From positions 800,533-864,532 of the forward strand of contig VXBA01001836.1 in NCBI GenBank assembly GCA_013399895.1: DNA of 64,000 bases, read 5' to 3'. The notes below the pieces were generated by a model. It saw only the letters and a program-made list of their open reading frames with translations. It was not told the DNA's origin and ran no database searches. The position numbers and the translations under genes are program-made. Origin of the DNA: Serilophus lunatus. Lineage: Eukaryota > Chordata > Aves > Passeriformes > Eurylaimidae. This document shows, piece after piece, positions 50,901 through 62,013 of this stretch (the stretch's first letter is position 1; every line of letters begins with the position of its first letter).

Positions 50901-53742
50901 ATAAGCATCACTCAAAGCAGAGATTCAAAGAAACACGGGGCTGAATATAATAAAACAAACTTTGAGCCCTGAAGGGTCTTTGCCATACATGTATTTGCAC
51001 CTTCTACATCAGACTTCCAACTTACGACAAAAACTAGGGACCAAGAGGTTTCATTTCCAGTATAACTTCAGGCAACCACCCCCCCCCCAGCCATATGTAG
51101 TCAATCTGTTGGGGGAGTCCCAAATTTTTCCGTCTGGCAAGTTCTCCTCATGTGCAAGTCTTTGGAACCACATAGCTTGCTCTTTGAGGTCAACTCTTGC
51201 AAGGAAGAAGGGATTTTGCTCTGAATCTCCCTAACATCTCTTAATGAAGGTTCTTGCATGGGAATTGCTGAGGTTGAAATCCTCAAAGGAGAGGTTCCGT
51301 GTTTGGTGCTTGAGGCTGCTCCTCTTGCAGAACCAGCAGTGCATGTGTGTACAAAGGTAAACATCAATAAACCTCAGGGTTCATTATAATTACACAATCC
51401 ATATAGCGAAAAACAGACCTGCCCACTATTCTGACTCTTAAAGGTAGCTTTATTCCTTTGGCTTAAAGTTATGCCATCCTAATTTTTTGTTGTTTTTTTT
51501 GCAGAGTTATGAACATATGTCCTTATTGCTGCCTTGATGGTGAAGAGATTGTATAAATAATTCCAAATTTCATTTTCAACTGCTTTGTTTCCATTGTTTT
51601 TAAATACATCTCTGTTTTTTTCAGATGCTCAGCTGGTGTAAACTGTTGCACTTTCATCAGTTACTGTAGAACAGCAGACAGAGAATAGGAAGACATGTTT
51701 TTGGCAAAATTCCTCTGGGCAAGAACTGTGCAATCTCCATATCTGACCACCTATATTTTCAAAATAATTTTTCAGGGTCAAGCAGAAGCTTCTAATAGTC
51801 CAGACCAGCATGTCCATTCCCTACTTGACCATGAATATTATTCCTGTAGAGGTGATGCCCCAGCCTCTCCCATCACAGAACAGGGAAGCTAGCTCCATTA
51901 ATACCAGTGAGGTTCTTTCATATTCCCATCCTACATTCCCACCCCACACAAGTTTGTCACCTGAGCCCATGAAACCAAGACATGCCTTGTGACCTGCTGG
52001 ACCCACCAGGTGTGTTGTATCTGCCATGTGAGAACTAGCCTTATCCTCATCACCAACAAATTGCATCCACCCAGGACTATCATACCACAGCTGTAGCTCA
52101 GCTCAGTTTTCTGGGTCATTTTCAGAGGACACACAAAGAACTAACAAGCTCTCATCTCCTCTGCTTTAGTTGCAACTGACCTCTCTTGCCTTCTTCAGCT
52201 TTCTACTCCAGTTAGTAAAAAAATACACTGTCGCTCCTCCCTGGGTGAAAATGTGGTCTCAGAGACCAAGTGCCACAAGCCATGTCCTGAGCACTGGCCA
52301 GACTTGAGGAAAATGCTGGTGTGACTGCTGTGGGAAGACATAACCCTACATCAAACCCAGAGCCAGAGGATGTGATTACCTTGCACACAGTAAAGCACAA
52401 GAGCAGGTCTTGGGCAACGCAGCGCCTGCGAGTCCAGGCTTTGCAGACACAGCTTCAATGGCCATTTTTGGCTACCTGTGCCTTCATTCAGTTAATTTGC
52501 TGTGCTCAGAGATTGAGTCCAGTCTGCTGACAGCATGTCTCAACCCAAACCTTGTTCGAGGTGTTGGGCTTTACACCGTGAATGCAAAGTGAGGGGCAGG
52601 AAGTCTCTGTGCTCCAAGGAGGTCAGGGATGCTCTTTCAGCACACCAAAAGTAACATTCCTGGGGCAAAGTGCTGGCCTCCAGGAATGCACCAGCTTTGC
52701 CGTGCCCACTCTGGTACAAAGACACTGTTAATACACAAGCAGCATCCACTCCTGACTTTTGGTTTGCTGGTGTCTCCCACTGTTTTGCCAAGGCAGAATC
52801 CCTGTCTGCATGGAAACAAAGCCCTGCTCCCCTGCTCCTCATCCTGGCACCCTCTGCCTACCCCTTTTCAGCAGCACTGCCTTTTTGCAGTTTAAATATT
52901 TCTTTTTAGAGTGCCTTTTATTTCTAGCTTGGAGAGCAGGGGGACGAGAAATGGGATAGGGATGCTGAAGTAGTGATTTACATAATCTGATTAACAGAGG
53001 ATTATCCAATGGCTGCTGAACAGCCTTAGTGTGCTTGAGCTAAAAACCTTACTATTCATTGCTCTCACCACCCTGCAGGGCGACTGCACCTGCAGCACCA
53101 GCTAATACTCTCCTGGGGACTTCAGGGAAGGAGAAAAGGGGGGGCATATTTTTATTATTATCTGGGGGAGGGGTTGAGGAGTTGCAGCTCCTTATGTGCA
53201 GTCCCTAATTGATCTGTCTGCATTGGTCATCCAGAACATGAAATGAAAGCTGAGCCAGTTGGCATTATCAGGAACAGCCATCACCCTTGAAAAGGGGCAG
53301 CTTGTGTGGATCCTCCCAGTTTCCCTGTGGGTAGTTCCGTGGGGCCCATCCTGATCTGCCACAGAAAGGAGCTGGCTAGAAGGGTCCTGCACATGCAAGA
53401 GCCAAAAGCACGTTTTTCTGCGTGCAAACCAGTGCCTCGCTCAGCTTTGGGAGCAAACCAGGACCGACCCTTGCTCTGGCATCACCAAAGAGCTTCTCAG
53501 GCTGCCATCCACACCTCTGCCCCAAGGACAATGTGGTGACAAAGGAAAGAATCTGCTCACACAAAGCCTCAAACCTAACATGCCACCTTTTTATTACCCA
53601 TGAGCCACTGCTTGGTCCAATTATTCAGGGTCTTGCTGAGGTGGCAGCTGTGGGAAGGGCAGCAGGACCCACCAGAGCAGCCCAGCTATGTGCTGAGGGG
53701 GAGCTGCAAAACAGCTCTCCCAAAGCACAGGCCAAAGACCTC
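47994..53742. other. Intergenic, no gene recognised
   Basis: Includes a CpG-containing, well-structured block at 48340-48660 and a homeodomain-motif cluster at 52975-53010, both described under findings. Elsewhere nothing was recognised. Confidence 0.5.
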
Positions 53743-54140
53743 TCATAGAGTCATAGAATTGTTTGGGTTGGAAAAGATCTCTAGGATTATTGAGTCTAGC
53801 CATTAACCCACTGCCAAGCTCACCACTAAACCATGTCCACAAGTGCCACATCTACACGTCTTTTAAATCCCTTCAGGGATGGTGATTCCACCACTTCCCT
53901 TGGCAGCCTTTTCCAGTGCTTGACAAAGCTCCTGGTGGAGAAGACTTTCCTAGTATTCAATTTAAATCTGGTGCAACTTGAGGCCATTTCCTCTTGTCCT
54001 GTCAGCTGGGAGAAGAGACCAGCCCCCACCTTGCTACTACCTCGTTCCAGGTACTTGAGAGATCACTAAGTTCCCCCCCTCCAAGCTTTCTTTTCTCCAG
54101 GCTAAATAACTCCAGTTCCCAAATTGGAGAGCAGCTAACT
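53743..54140 (-). mobile_element. CR1 LINE 3' fragment, minus orientation
   Basis: Inverted CR1 3' end TCATAGAGTCATAGAATTGT, then GGTTGGAAAAGATCTCTAGG, CATTAACCCACTGCCAAGC and AAATCCCTTCAGGGATGG. It is the same subfamily layout as the copy at 8163-9575 but much shorter. Confidence 0.92.
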
Positions 54141-56602
54141 CTCCTGTAGCAATACAGCAGGCAGGCTGAAAAAAAAAACCTGAAGGGAAGGACAGATAAA
54201 TGCCGAAGTTCCTTGAATGCACCACAAAATTCAGCAGCACATAAGGGCATTGGCTGTGGCTGAGTCCAGCTCTCCCAGAAAGAGTGGGGAGGGATGAATT
54301 TCAGGCCCTGGCAAGAAAGTAAGTATTCATCTGCTGATTTCAACAGAACTGAGTCTGCACCCCAAACATCCACCCATGAGGAAGGGCTGAAACTCCAAGC
54401 TGAGAAACATGTTAACTCTAGAATGGAAAGAACTGTGAAGACACAGATCTCCAGCTTCGAGAAACATCAGATACCATGAGCTGGATCCTCCCACACACAT
54501 TCACATCCAGGCCAGGGAAAAAGGAAGAATTTGGATGGGGTTTTTTCCGTTGTACAGAGGGACATACGTAAGGCAGGCATCTACAGAAGGTTTCAGAACC
54601 TTCCAAGGAAAATAAAACTGGACTTCATAGGAGAAAAGAGACACAATTAAATTTAATCCCCCAGTAGAAATGCTGCAATATAATCACTCAAAACTAACTG
54701 TCTTTGTTTCCTGGAGCACACTTCATGCTCACAGCTGGGTCTGGAGATGCCGGTGTGGCTTTACATACTCACTGATGATCGCTATATTTGTCTCTGAAGA
54801 CCTGCCTGACAGCTGCCATTCACAGACACTACCTAGACAGATTTGCATTGCAGTGTGTCTTCCTTACTCCCACCAGCAGCATGAGAATGAACATGTAAAC
54901 AGACTAGTCTAGTTAAACAGGGAGGAGGTTGCAGAGTATTGTGAGGTGACCCTCCACATTTTTTCACCCAATTTCCCCACTTCTTCTTAAGCAAGACTTT
55001 TTAACTTTTGGGGGTGAAAAAAGCTGTAATAGGCATAACAAAGGCTGAGAAGAAGCCTCAGAGGAGATGTATGTGCGCAGTCATCACCACTGAATGAGCT
55101 GTGGTCTTTTTAAGGAGCTGCAACACAGAGAACTGTCCTTTCACTGTAGGTTGCACAGAGGCCAAAGATCAGACCTCACAGCTACCTGGAAACAATAACC
55201 CCTGTCAGCTGCTGGCTGATGTGGAATTACACCTGTGGGATATAGTGTCCAACAAGGTGTCCAAGGTACTTCACAGTAGTAGTGTCTCCATCCTCCTCTC
55301 TATGGTATTTCCATGTTTTGATGTAGTTCACCAAATTTGGTGTATTCCTGGATTTAGGAGTTAATAGAAAGGGATAAACTGCATCCTGGGGTACACAAGC
55401 TCTCCACCTTTGAGAAAGATAATCTCTGTTGCTCAACAAATCCTTCATACTGACATCTGCTCAGATGCCAAGAGGAATGAGGAAACGACAGCAGCTCCCC
55501 TACCATTTCTCTGTGCCACCTGCTGTGGGAAATTTGTTTCCCTCAGAGCTTTATTTCTCAGAACAGCTGCAGCTTCATGAGGCCCCCTTACACCTCATCA
55601 ATGGTGAATCTAGACCCTTGTCTGCTGACCAGAAAGACATTCAAAATGGAAAAAGGCAAAGTAGATGTGAAAGGAACTTTCACATGTTGGTGGATAAAAG
55701 TCAGGCCCCTTTTACACTTCTCACTTTAGTACAGTCCTGTTCTGTAATTTGGAATTGAAGGGCTAGGACCCGGTGCAGGTCATCTGGCATCTCACGGTGT
55801 CCCAGGAAAAGAGAACACTTCCACAGATCACTAACACAGAGACAACAGCAGCATCTGTTTACTCCATCATGTGTTCCTAGAGATGGACTTTTATCTATAT
55901 TCCCTAGAGCTCAGCAGCCAGAACAAAAACATTTCCTCACAGCTGCTATTACCTCTTTTCCATGCTTCTGTCCCCAAAAAAAGCAGCACAGTTGTTTAGC
56001 TGCCATCCATTCCCCTAGCACACAAACTTGACCCACATGAGGCACAGAAAATACATGTACAGTACAAGCAAAATGAAGAAATAAACCTTCTCCTGAGCAG
56101 CGTTTCTCACCATAAATCTTCAACATACAAATATCAGCAGCTTCTCCTCGGCAGACAGTAGGCAAAGCCATGGAGCAAAAATCGTGCCAAGGAAACACAT
56201 TCAAATGTCAGGGTCCAGCTCTGCTGACAGTGGTTAGAGGGAGGGATGCATCAGTGTATGTGAGGACATTATGCTGCTCTAGCATTAGGTGTTGGCTTAA
56301 ATATAGACTGTTCTTCTCAGAAGGATGCAACAAATCAGGGGGTCTTTCCTTTTCCCTTTTCCAGCCCTGCCCCCCCAAGCCCTTCCCTGCCGGCTCGGGC
56401 CCTCTGTGCAGCTGAACAACTGTTTGGAAACACAGGACAGCTCAGCTCTGAGGCGCTGCGTTATTTATGAGTTTGGAAATCAGAGCCGTTCGGTTCACTG
56501 CCAGTAAATGGCAATGATTAGAAGGGGAGGGGGGCTGGGGGGCAGGCTTGTGTGCAGCTCTTCATTCTCTATTCCCTGTGAAAAGGGAATCACTCCAGCT
56601 AA

Positions 56603-56718
56603 CTGGCCCATGGAGATAAGGATTTCAGACAATCTGCATTAGCCTGATAAGCCAGGTTTGCATTTCATAAAGATTGTTAAGAACCTCAGTAAAATAAAAT
56701 ACAGTCAGGAGGCTTATC
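56603..56718. promoter_or_regulatory. Candidate GATA/TAL composite regulatory cluster
   Basis: CTG, eight bases, then AGATAAG (CTG at 56603-56605, AGATAAG at 56614-56620) matches the half-E-box plus GATA composite bound by TAL1/LMO2/GATA complexes. Further GATA sites are TGATAAG at 56645-56651 and CTTATC (reverse GATA) at 56713-56718. A TTTGCAT octamer-like motif lies between them. The cluster is about 18 kb upstream of the TAL2 start codon. The motifs are visible; function is inferred. Confidence 0.3.
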
Positions 56719-58815
56719 AGCACAACTCATTCCCACTCACACGCCTCTGCCCGACACTGGTGACATTTTTTTCCCCCCTATAAATTAAGGTCCGTACTTG
56801 TATCCCAGGTCTCTGGGATGGAACACAGAGCGGGGACAAGAAGCAGTGGGGGAGGGCTGTGGAGGACGGGGAAGAATAGCCTGAAACTTCCCAGCTGCCA
56901 CTGTCACCGTTGGAACCCTGGTCCTGATCCACTGTATGTGGGAGGGCAGCAATGTCCACCTGGTGGGTGGTTTGGATTTGACAGGAAGGTGTTAACCAGA
57001 GTAGCTGGGCTGGTACTAGCACTTTACAGCAACTAAGAATCACATCAGGCAGGAGGAGTTTATACCTGTTTCCCCCTGCTTCGTGTTTTCCTCTTTCCTC
57101 ATATGAAAAAAATAAGCATGGTCCCTTAACATAAGGAACTCCCAAGCCCCTGGCAGTCTTCTCTCTTCCCTCTGCAAACTGACCTTAGTCAAGCATTTTG
57201 CTATGAAACAGATTTGACAAGTAAACTGTTAGAACACTCTCTGGTGCTCCCCCTTCCCTCAACTTTTTTCTCACAGTTTTTGCAGGGAACGTACCAGACC
57301 CAAGGCCATTCTGTTTGGACAGTGCTGCCTTTCCAGGAGGTAGTTTCCCGTTTTCTGCACAGACCCCAGGCATTAATCAGGAAACACATGGTAGTTCTGA
57401 TCAACCTCCTCTCCAGCCCACCCTGGATGATGAGTCCTGGGGAAAGGCAGCCGCGCAAAAGCAACCTATTAACAAGACAACGCCTTCCACGTTTTGACAG
57501 CCAGTGCAATTACGAAGTCACTTAATGCGTATAATCTGTTGTTTCCAGCTCCCATTGCTGCACACACTTTTATTTTATTTGTTGGCAGAAGCAACTCAGC
57601 AAGGCAGAAAGCACTCTGGCAGGGCTTTGTATTTCTGCTTTAGTACTTACTCGTGTCGTGGAGCAATGAAACAATTCGTGCTGCAACTAAAGACAATTCC
57701 CTCTTACTCACCCCTTCTAAGGACTACAACCCTCTGCATGAGCACCAGTGGCCATGCACAGGAGTTGCATTAGCCCAGCTTCAGCACGATTCCTCCTTTT
57801 CAGGCTCATTTGTAGGTGAAATCAGGGCTTGTGTGGCCCCAGTGACAAAGCCACTTCAGTGCAAGTTCCCTTGTTTCAAGAAGTGAAACGGGAGATGTGG
57901 CAGTCCTATCACCAACTCTGCCCAAAATTCAAAGTATCCATCTCTTAACTTCAGCCAGCTCCACATCAGCCTGCCAGATGAGATATTAATAAGAACTAGT
58001 GAACAATCAGAGAGGCTCAGAAGTGATACTGGGAGGGACTGGAAGATTTAGTGGTCAAAGCAAGAACAGGCAGCAATATATTCTGACCCCTGTGTTGTCT
58101 TGCTTAAGCAGACACTGTGGACCATTACTGACAGGTCAGAACACCTCTGCTGTACTACAGGAAAAGCCAGGTCTGAGGAAGGCTGAGGGGCAGCAGATTA
58201 ATTGGCTGACTTCATTAGCTGCCTGCAACAAAGTGACTGTGAAAAAGACCGGTAATGAGGAGACTAACGATGGTCTCAGCACAATGACCCAGTAACAGTT
58301 TGATCTCAGCAGGAAAGAACAGGTACTTTTCCTGATCAAACAGTAAATGCATTGCAGAGGCATCATTAACCCAGAGAAGTCACTGCAGCAAGCAGCCAGG
58401 TGCTAAAGGCATCAGCAGAGCAGGGAAGTCATCACAGATGGTTACAGGCGGCACATGCCAAGGTTTTTGCTGGAGGTGGGCCTCAACCTCCCTCACTGGT
58501 GATGTTCTTGTTCTTCTAGATATATTACATATGTTTATTAGACTCATAGAGCAAAACAACAAAGCCAAGAACACCACAAAGTCAAGCCAGAAGCCCTACT
58601 GATATCCTTTCATTTTCCCTGTCTGTGCTATGACGATTGGTCACAGAAATGTACTTTTCTTTCAAAGCACAGAGTGGGAGACCTCATCCTTTGGCTGTAG
58701 AGGAGTGGAGGCTACATCCCATTGCTTCAGAGGAAGTCAGACCCTGGGGCTGAGAAGGCAAGGCTCCAAGGAAAAATGCCTCCTTTTCTTCCTAGTAACC
58801 CACTGCATCCCCTTA

Positions 58816-58859
58816 ACCTGGCGGTGTACTGGCATACCTGGCGGTGTACTGGCATACCT
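58816..58859. repeat. Exact 20-bp tandem duplication
   Basis: The unit ACCTGGCGGTGTACTGGCAT occurs twice with no mismatch (58816-58835 and 58836-58855), followed by four bases of a third copy. Confidence 0.95.
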
Positions 58860-59120
58860 CCTCTTCTGTGGACCAGAATGTGAGTTCAGACTGCAGGTGT
58901 GTGCTTGGTTTGCTTCCACCTGCTAAAGGGTGTCTCTGCTGTAAAAAACACTTGCATGCCAGTATGACAGCAGTCAACAGCTGTGCTTGGGAACACCATT
59001 GCTTCTTTCAAGCAGTGTCTTCCTGTTCCTAGGCAAGACCCTTGGAAATTCTGTGTGTTTCCTCTTTGAATGTGTCTGGAAAGGAAAAACCTTTGCAAGG
59101 CATCTGTGTTTATTGATAAA

Positions 59121-59586
59121 TGTTGTGGTTTAACCCCCAGATGGCAATCAAGCACCTCACAGCCACTTGCTCAGCTCTCACCTCCTCAGTGGGATGGGGA
59201 GGACAGTCAGGGAAAACAAAAAAAACCAACAAAACTCATGGGTTGAGATAAGAACAGTTATATAACTGAAGCAAAGTAAAATATTATCCTAATAATGCTA
59301 ATAATAAGAAGAATAACAATAATAATGAGAGCAAACGATTGACTCCTCCCAGCCAACTTGCTTCAGTTTCAACACAGATCATGACCTCTGAAACACTTGA
59401 GTTGTTTAGATCACCTGTCCCTGAGATGCTCCCTGATGGCTTCATATGCACCTGCCCATTGGCAGAGCACAGGAAAATAAAAAGTCCTTGATTTAGGGGA
59501 AGCACTTCTCATACTGAATCCAAAAACACAGCACTGCACCAGCTACTGAGAAGAAAATTAACTCTCTCCCATCTGAAAACAGAGCA
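59121..59586 (-). mobile_element. ERVL-type solo LTR, minus orientation
   Basis: The plus strand reads TGTTGTGGTTTAACCCCCAG at the left edge, followed by CTCATGGGTTGAGATAAGAA and an (AATAAT)-type tract. Near the right edge are CAGCTACTGAGAAGAAAATT and AACTCTCTCCC. This is the reverse complement of the ERVL LTR that also occurs at 25447. The flanking pentamers ATAAA and ACAAA are nearly identical, as expected for an old 5-bp target duplication. No internal region is present, so it is a solo LTR. The central part is shortened. Confidence 0.82.
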
Positions 59587-61313
59587 ACAAAGTTTTTCCA
59601 GGGAATAAGGCACCATATGTCTGGTCAGTTACGGAGGGCCCCCTCCTCCATGACACAAATGTATCTTGGCTTCCCAAAATGAAATAATTAATTAAAAACC
59701 AAAAACAAATGCCCAGAGCCTGGCCCGGCTCCTGTCCTTACCCGCTGTCACCTAGTTAATCTGCTCTCCCTTTCCATGTTTGTTCAGAAATCCCTCTTTC
59801 AGTGCAGCTGGAAAGGTTGTTACTAACAGGCAACCAAGCCTGAATGCTGAAAATGTGGGATGCACGCAAAGGGTAAGCACACAGATTTTTCAACAGAATA
59901 TACTCCTGCTGCCCTCCCAGGTTTCTGAGACACTGCTCTGGACAGCAGCAGGGATGAACAAGGGCTAGTGTGAGCTCAGGAAGAGAGGCCACACAGTTCA
60001 ACAGTAGCTCCTTTTGGAAGCAACTTTGCTCAAGAGTTTTGACTTTTCTGACAGGAAGAGGCTGGGTAAAAGATGCTGTAATTATTTGCTTTTTGTCAAG
60101 GGGAGCCACTTGGCTTATCCTGGTTTTGAAGTGGAAGGAACAGAAGTGGCTGAGCAGGAGAAAAGCAGAGTTTGAAGCATCATGACTGTCCAAAGGGCAT
60201 AATTTTGGCATTCCAGGTTACAAGTCCACACTGAAGGCCTAAACTAAATTGCATCAAAGTGATCATAAAACTTTCTTGAACTGATTTTGAAACAGAATGG
60301 GTCATGCCACACTATGTGGGAGCTGCTGCTGGAATTTCAAACTTGCACATGGTACTAAGCTAGGAGGATTGGCTGAATCTTGCTGCTATGCTAAGGGACT
60401 TCAGCAGGCTGGAGATACAGACTGATGGGGGACTGAGTCATGAAATCCCTCAACGACTCCGGAGTATGGACTATAAACATCCCCAAGGGATGGATTGTGA
60501 CCCAGCATCCCCCACTATTTATATTGAGGCACCAAGTGTCACCCAGCCAGATCATGCCCAGACTCCAGCTGAGGAAGTTCAGGAGGTTTGGAGTGGTGAG
60601 AGAGGTCTTTGGTGATAGTGTCTTGCTCAGGGAGTTGCTCATTGCAGCTTTCCATGTCCAACCTCAGACCTGCCAAGAGGATTTTCCAAGAGGACCCAGC
60701 TCTGCTCTGGCTTGTGCTGCTCTGGCTGCAACAGGACCTGTGGTTGTTTTCAAGAATTTGTCCAGGCTGCACCTCTTTGTCCTGGATGAGGAAAACCTGT
60801 GCCAGATGCTGGGGCTGCCCTGGGCAGGCACATGGGGAGTTTTGTGCACAATCTGACTGATACAATTGTGGATCCAAGTCTCTGAGGCCACTCCACCAGC
60901 AGTAGTAGGAAGGTGCTGCCCAGGAGGTGGCAAAACCAGGGCAGGGGCAGGAGTTGGGGGACTTACCAGCATCCAAGGGGAGTGAAGGATTGTCATTATT
61001 AGTCTAGTCCTGATGATCAAACAATACTGTAAGTGTATGAAAACTGACAAGAAGTGCAATCACATATTTCATTCCATTTACTAACCAAGCACTTTCTTGA
61101 AAGCCTCCACAGGTTAGAGATATTACACCCCCAAACTATTCCCTGTCCTTAAATACCACAGACTTTCCCTACAGCACATTCTGATACTTCTTGGTGAAAT
61201 TTAAGCTTCTCCCAGTATCAACCAAGTGAATGAGATATTGTACTTGCCACATTCTTCTCAGCATAAACAGCCCCAGTATGGGTGCACATCACTGCCCTGA
61301 CACACATGCCTTT
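59587..61313. other. No gene recognised
   Basis: Sequence between two LTRs. The part at 60390-60980 is more GC-rich with open frames on both strands (138 codons plus, 145 codons minus). It resembles no family I know and may be an unclassified repeat. Confidence 0.4.
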
Positions 61314-62013
61314 TGTTGGGGTTTGAGGGGTGCTGGGGTCTCTTTTGGGGTTGTCGGAAGGGGGCTTCGGGTCTCAGGGTGGTCTTAGGGGGGGGTCCCT
61401 GGGCTTTGGGAAGGGGAGAATGTGTAAGGAGTGTCCATTTGCCTTGTCTGTGTAAAATCCTGTTTTCCTTAAGAAGGGGAGGGCTGGGATTGAGGCAGCC
61501 CTCTCCCGGGGAAGGCAGAGAGTTGCCCCCAGCCATCCCCTGTGGGTGGCGTGGCGTTGGAGCGTGGGCACGGCAGCTGCTTATGGACAGCGGCAAGGGT
61601 CCTGCGTTGGCACAGTGCTGGCGGTGGCTGCGCAGAGGGGCGGCAGCCACTCCGGGGCGTCCCCAGAGTACCTGCAGCCATGTAAAAAAAGATGGCGCCT
61701 CGAGCTCAAAACATGCGGTCTCCGGTGGGAACCGCCATTTTTCCTGGAGTGAAGATGCCGGAAAAGAGGAGGAGCTTGGCTCCACTGGCCAATGGGGAGA
61801 CAGCTTGTCCAGGAAGAAGACAGCGAGATTCACGTGAGACTTGGAGGGCTTAAAAAGCTGAGCACAGAAGCCCTCCCTCTCTTCGGCTTCCTGTCCAGGG
61901 GCGAAGCACACGGCTCCTCTCCTCCCGGGTCTCAGACCACGCGGCGTGACTCCACCCATTCCTCTCGGCAAACTCCAGCTTGATAGCAAATAGCCACTTN
62001 GCAGCCCCAAACA
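61314..62013 (+). mobile_element. Probable solo LTR of unidentified family
   Basis: A sharply bounded GC-rich block of 700 bp with TG...CA ends (TGTTGGGG at the left, CCCCAAACA at the right). Inside are a CCAAT box (61789-61793) and, about 57 bp later, a TATA-like CTTAAAAAGC (61849-61858). A GATGGCGCC element lies near 61690. This is the layout of a U3-R-U5 promoter. No target duplication or poly(A) hexamer was found, and one N occurs at 62000. The alternative is a unique CpG-rich promoter of an unannotated transcript. Open frames on both strands follow from the base composition. Confidence 0.5.

Larger units (their letters stand above)
54141..59120. other. Intergenic, no gene recognised
   Basis: Repeat-poor. 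It contains the GATA-motif cluster at 56600-56720 and the 20-bp duplication at 58816. No exon of FKTN or another gene was recognised on either strand. Confidence 0.5.

Noticed and set aside
61258..62010. 250-codon minus-strand frame as a protein gene
   Set aside because: Coextensive with the LTR-like GC-rich block, contains an unresolved base, shows no domain, and the opposite strand is equally open.
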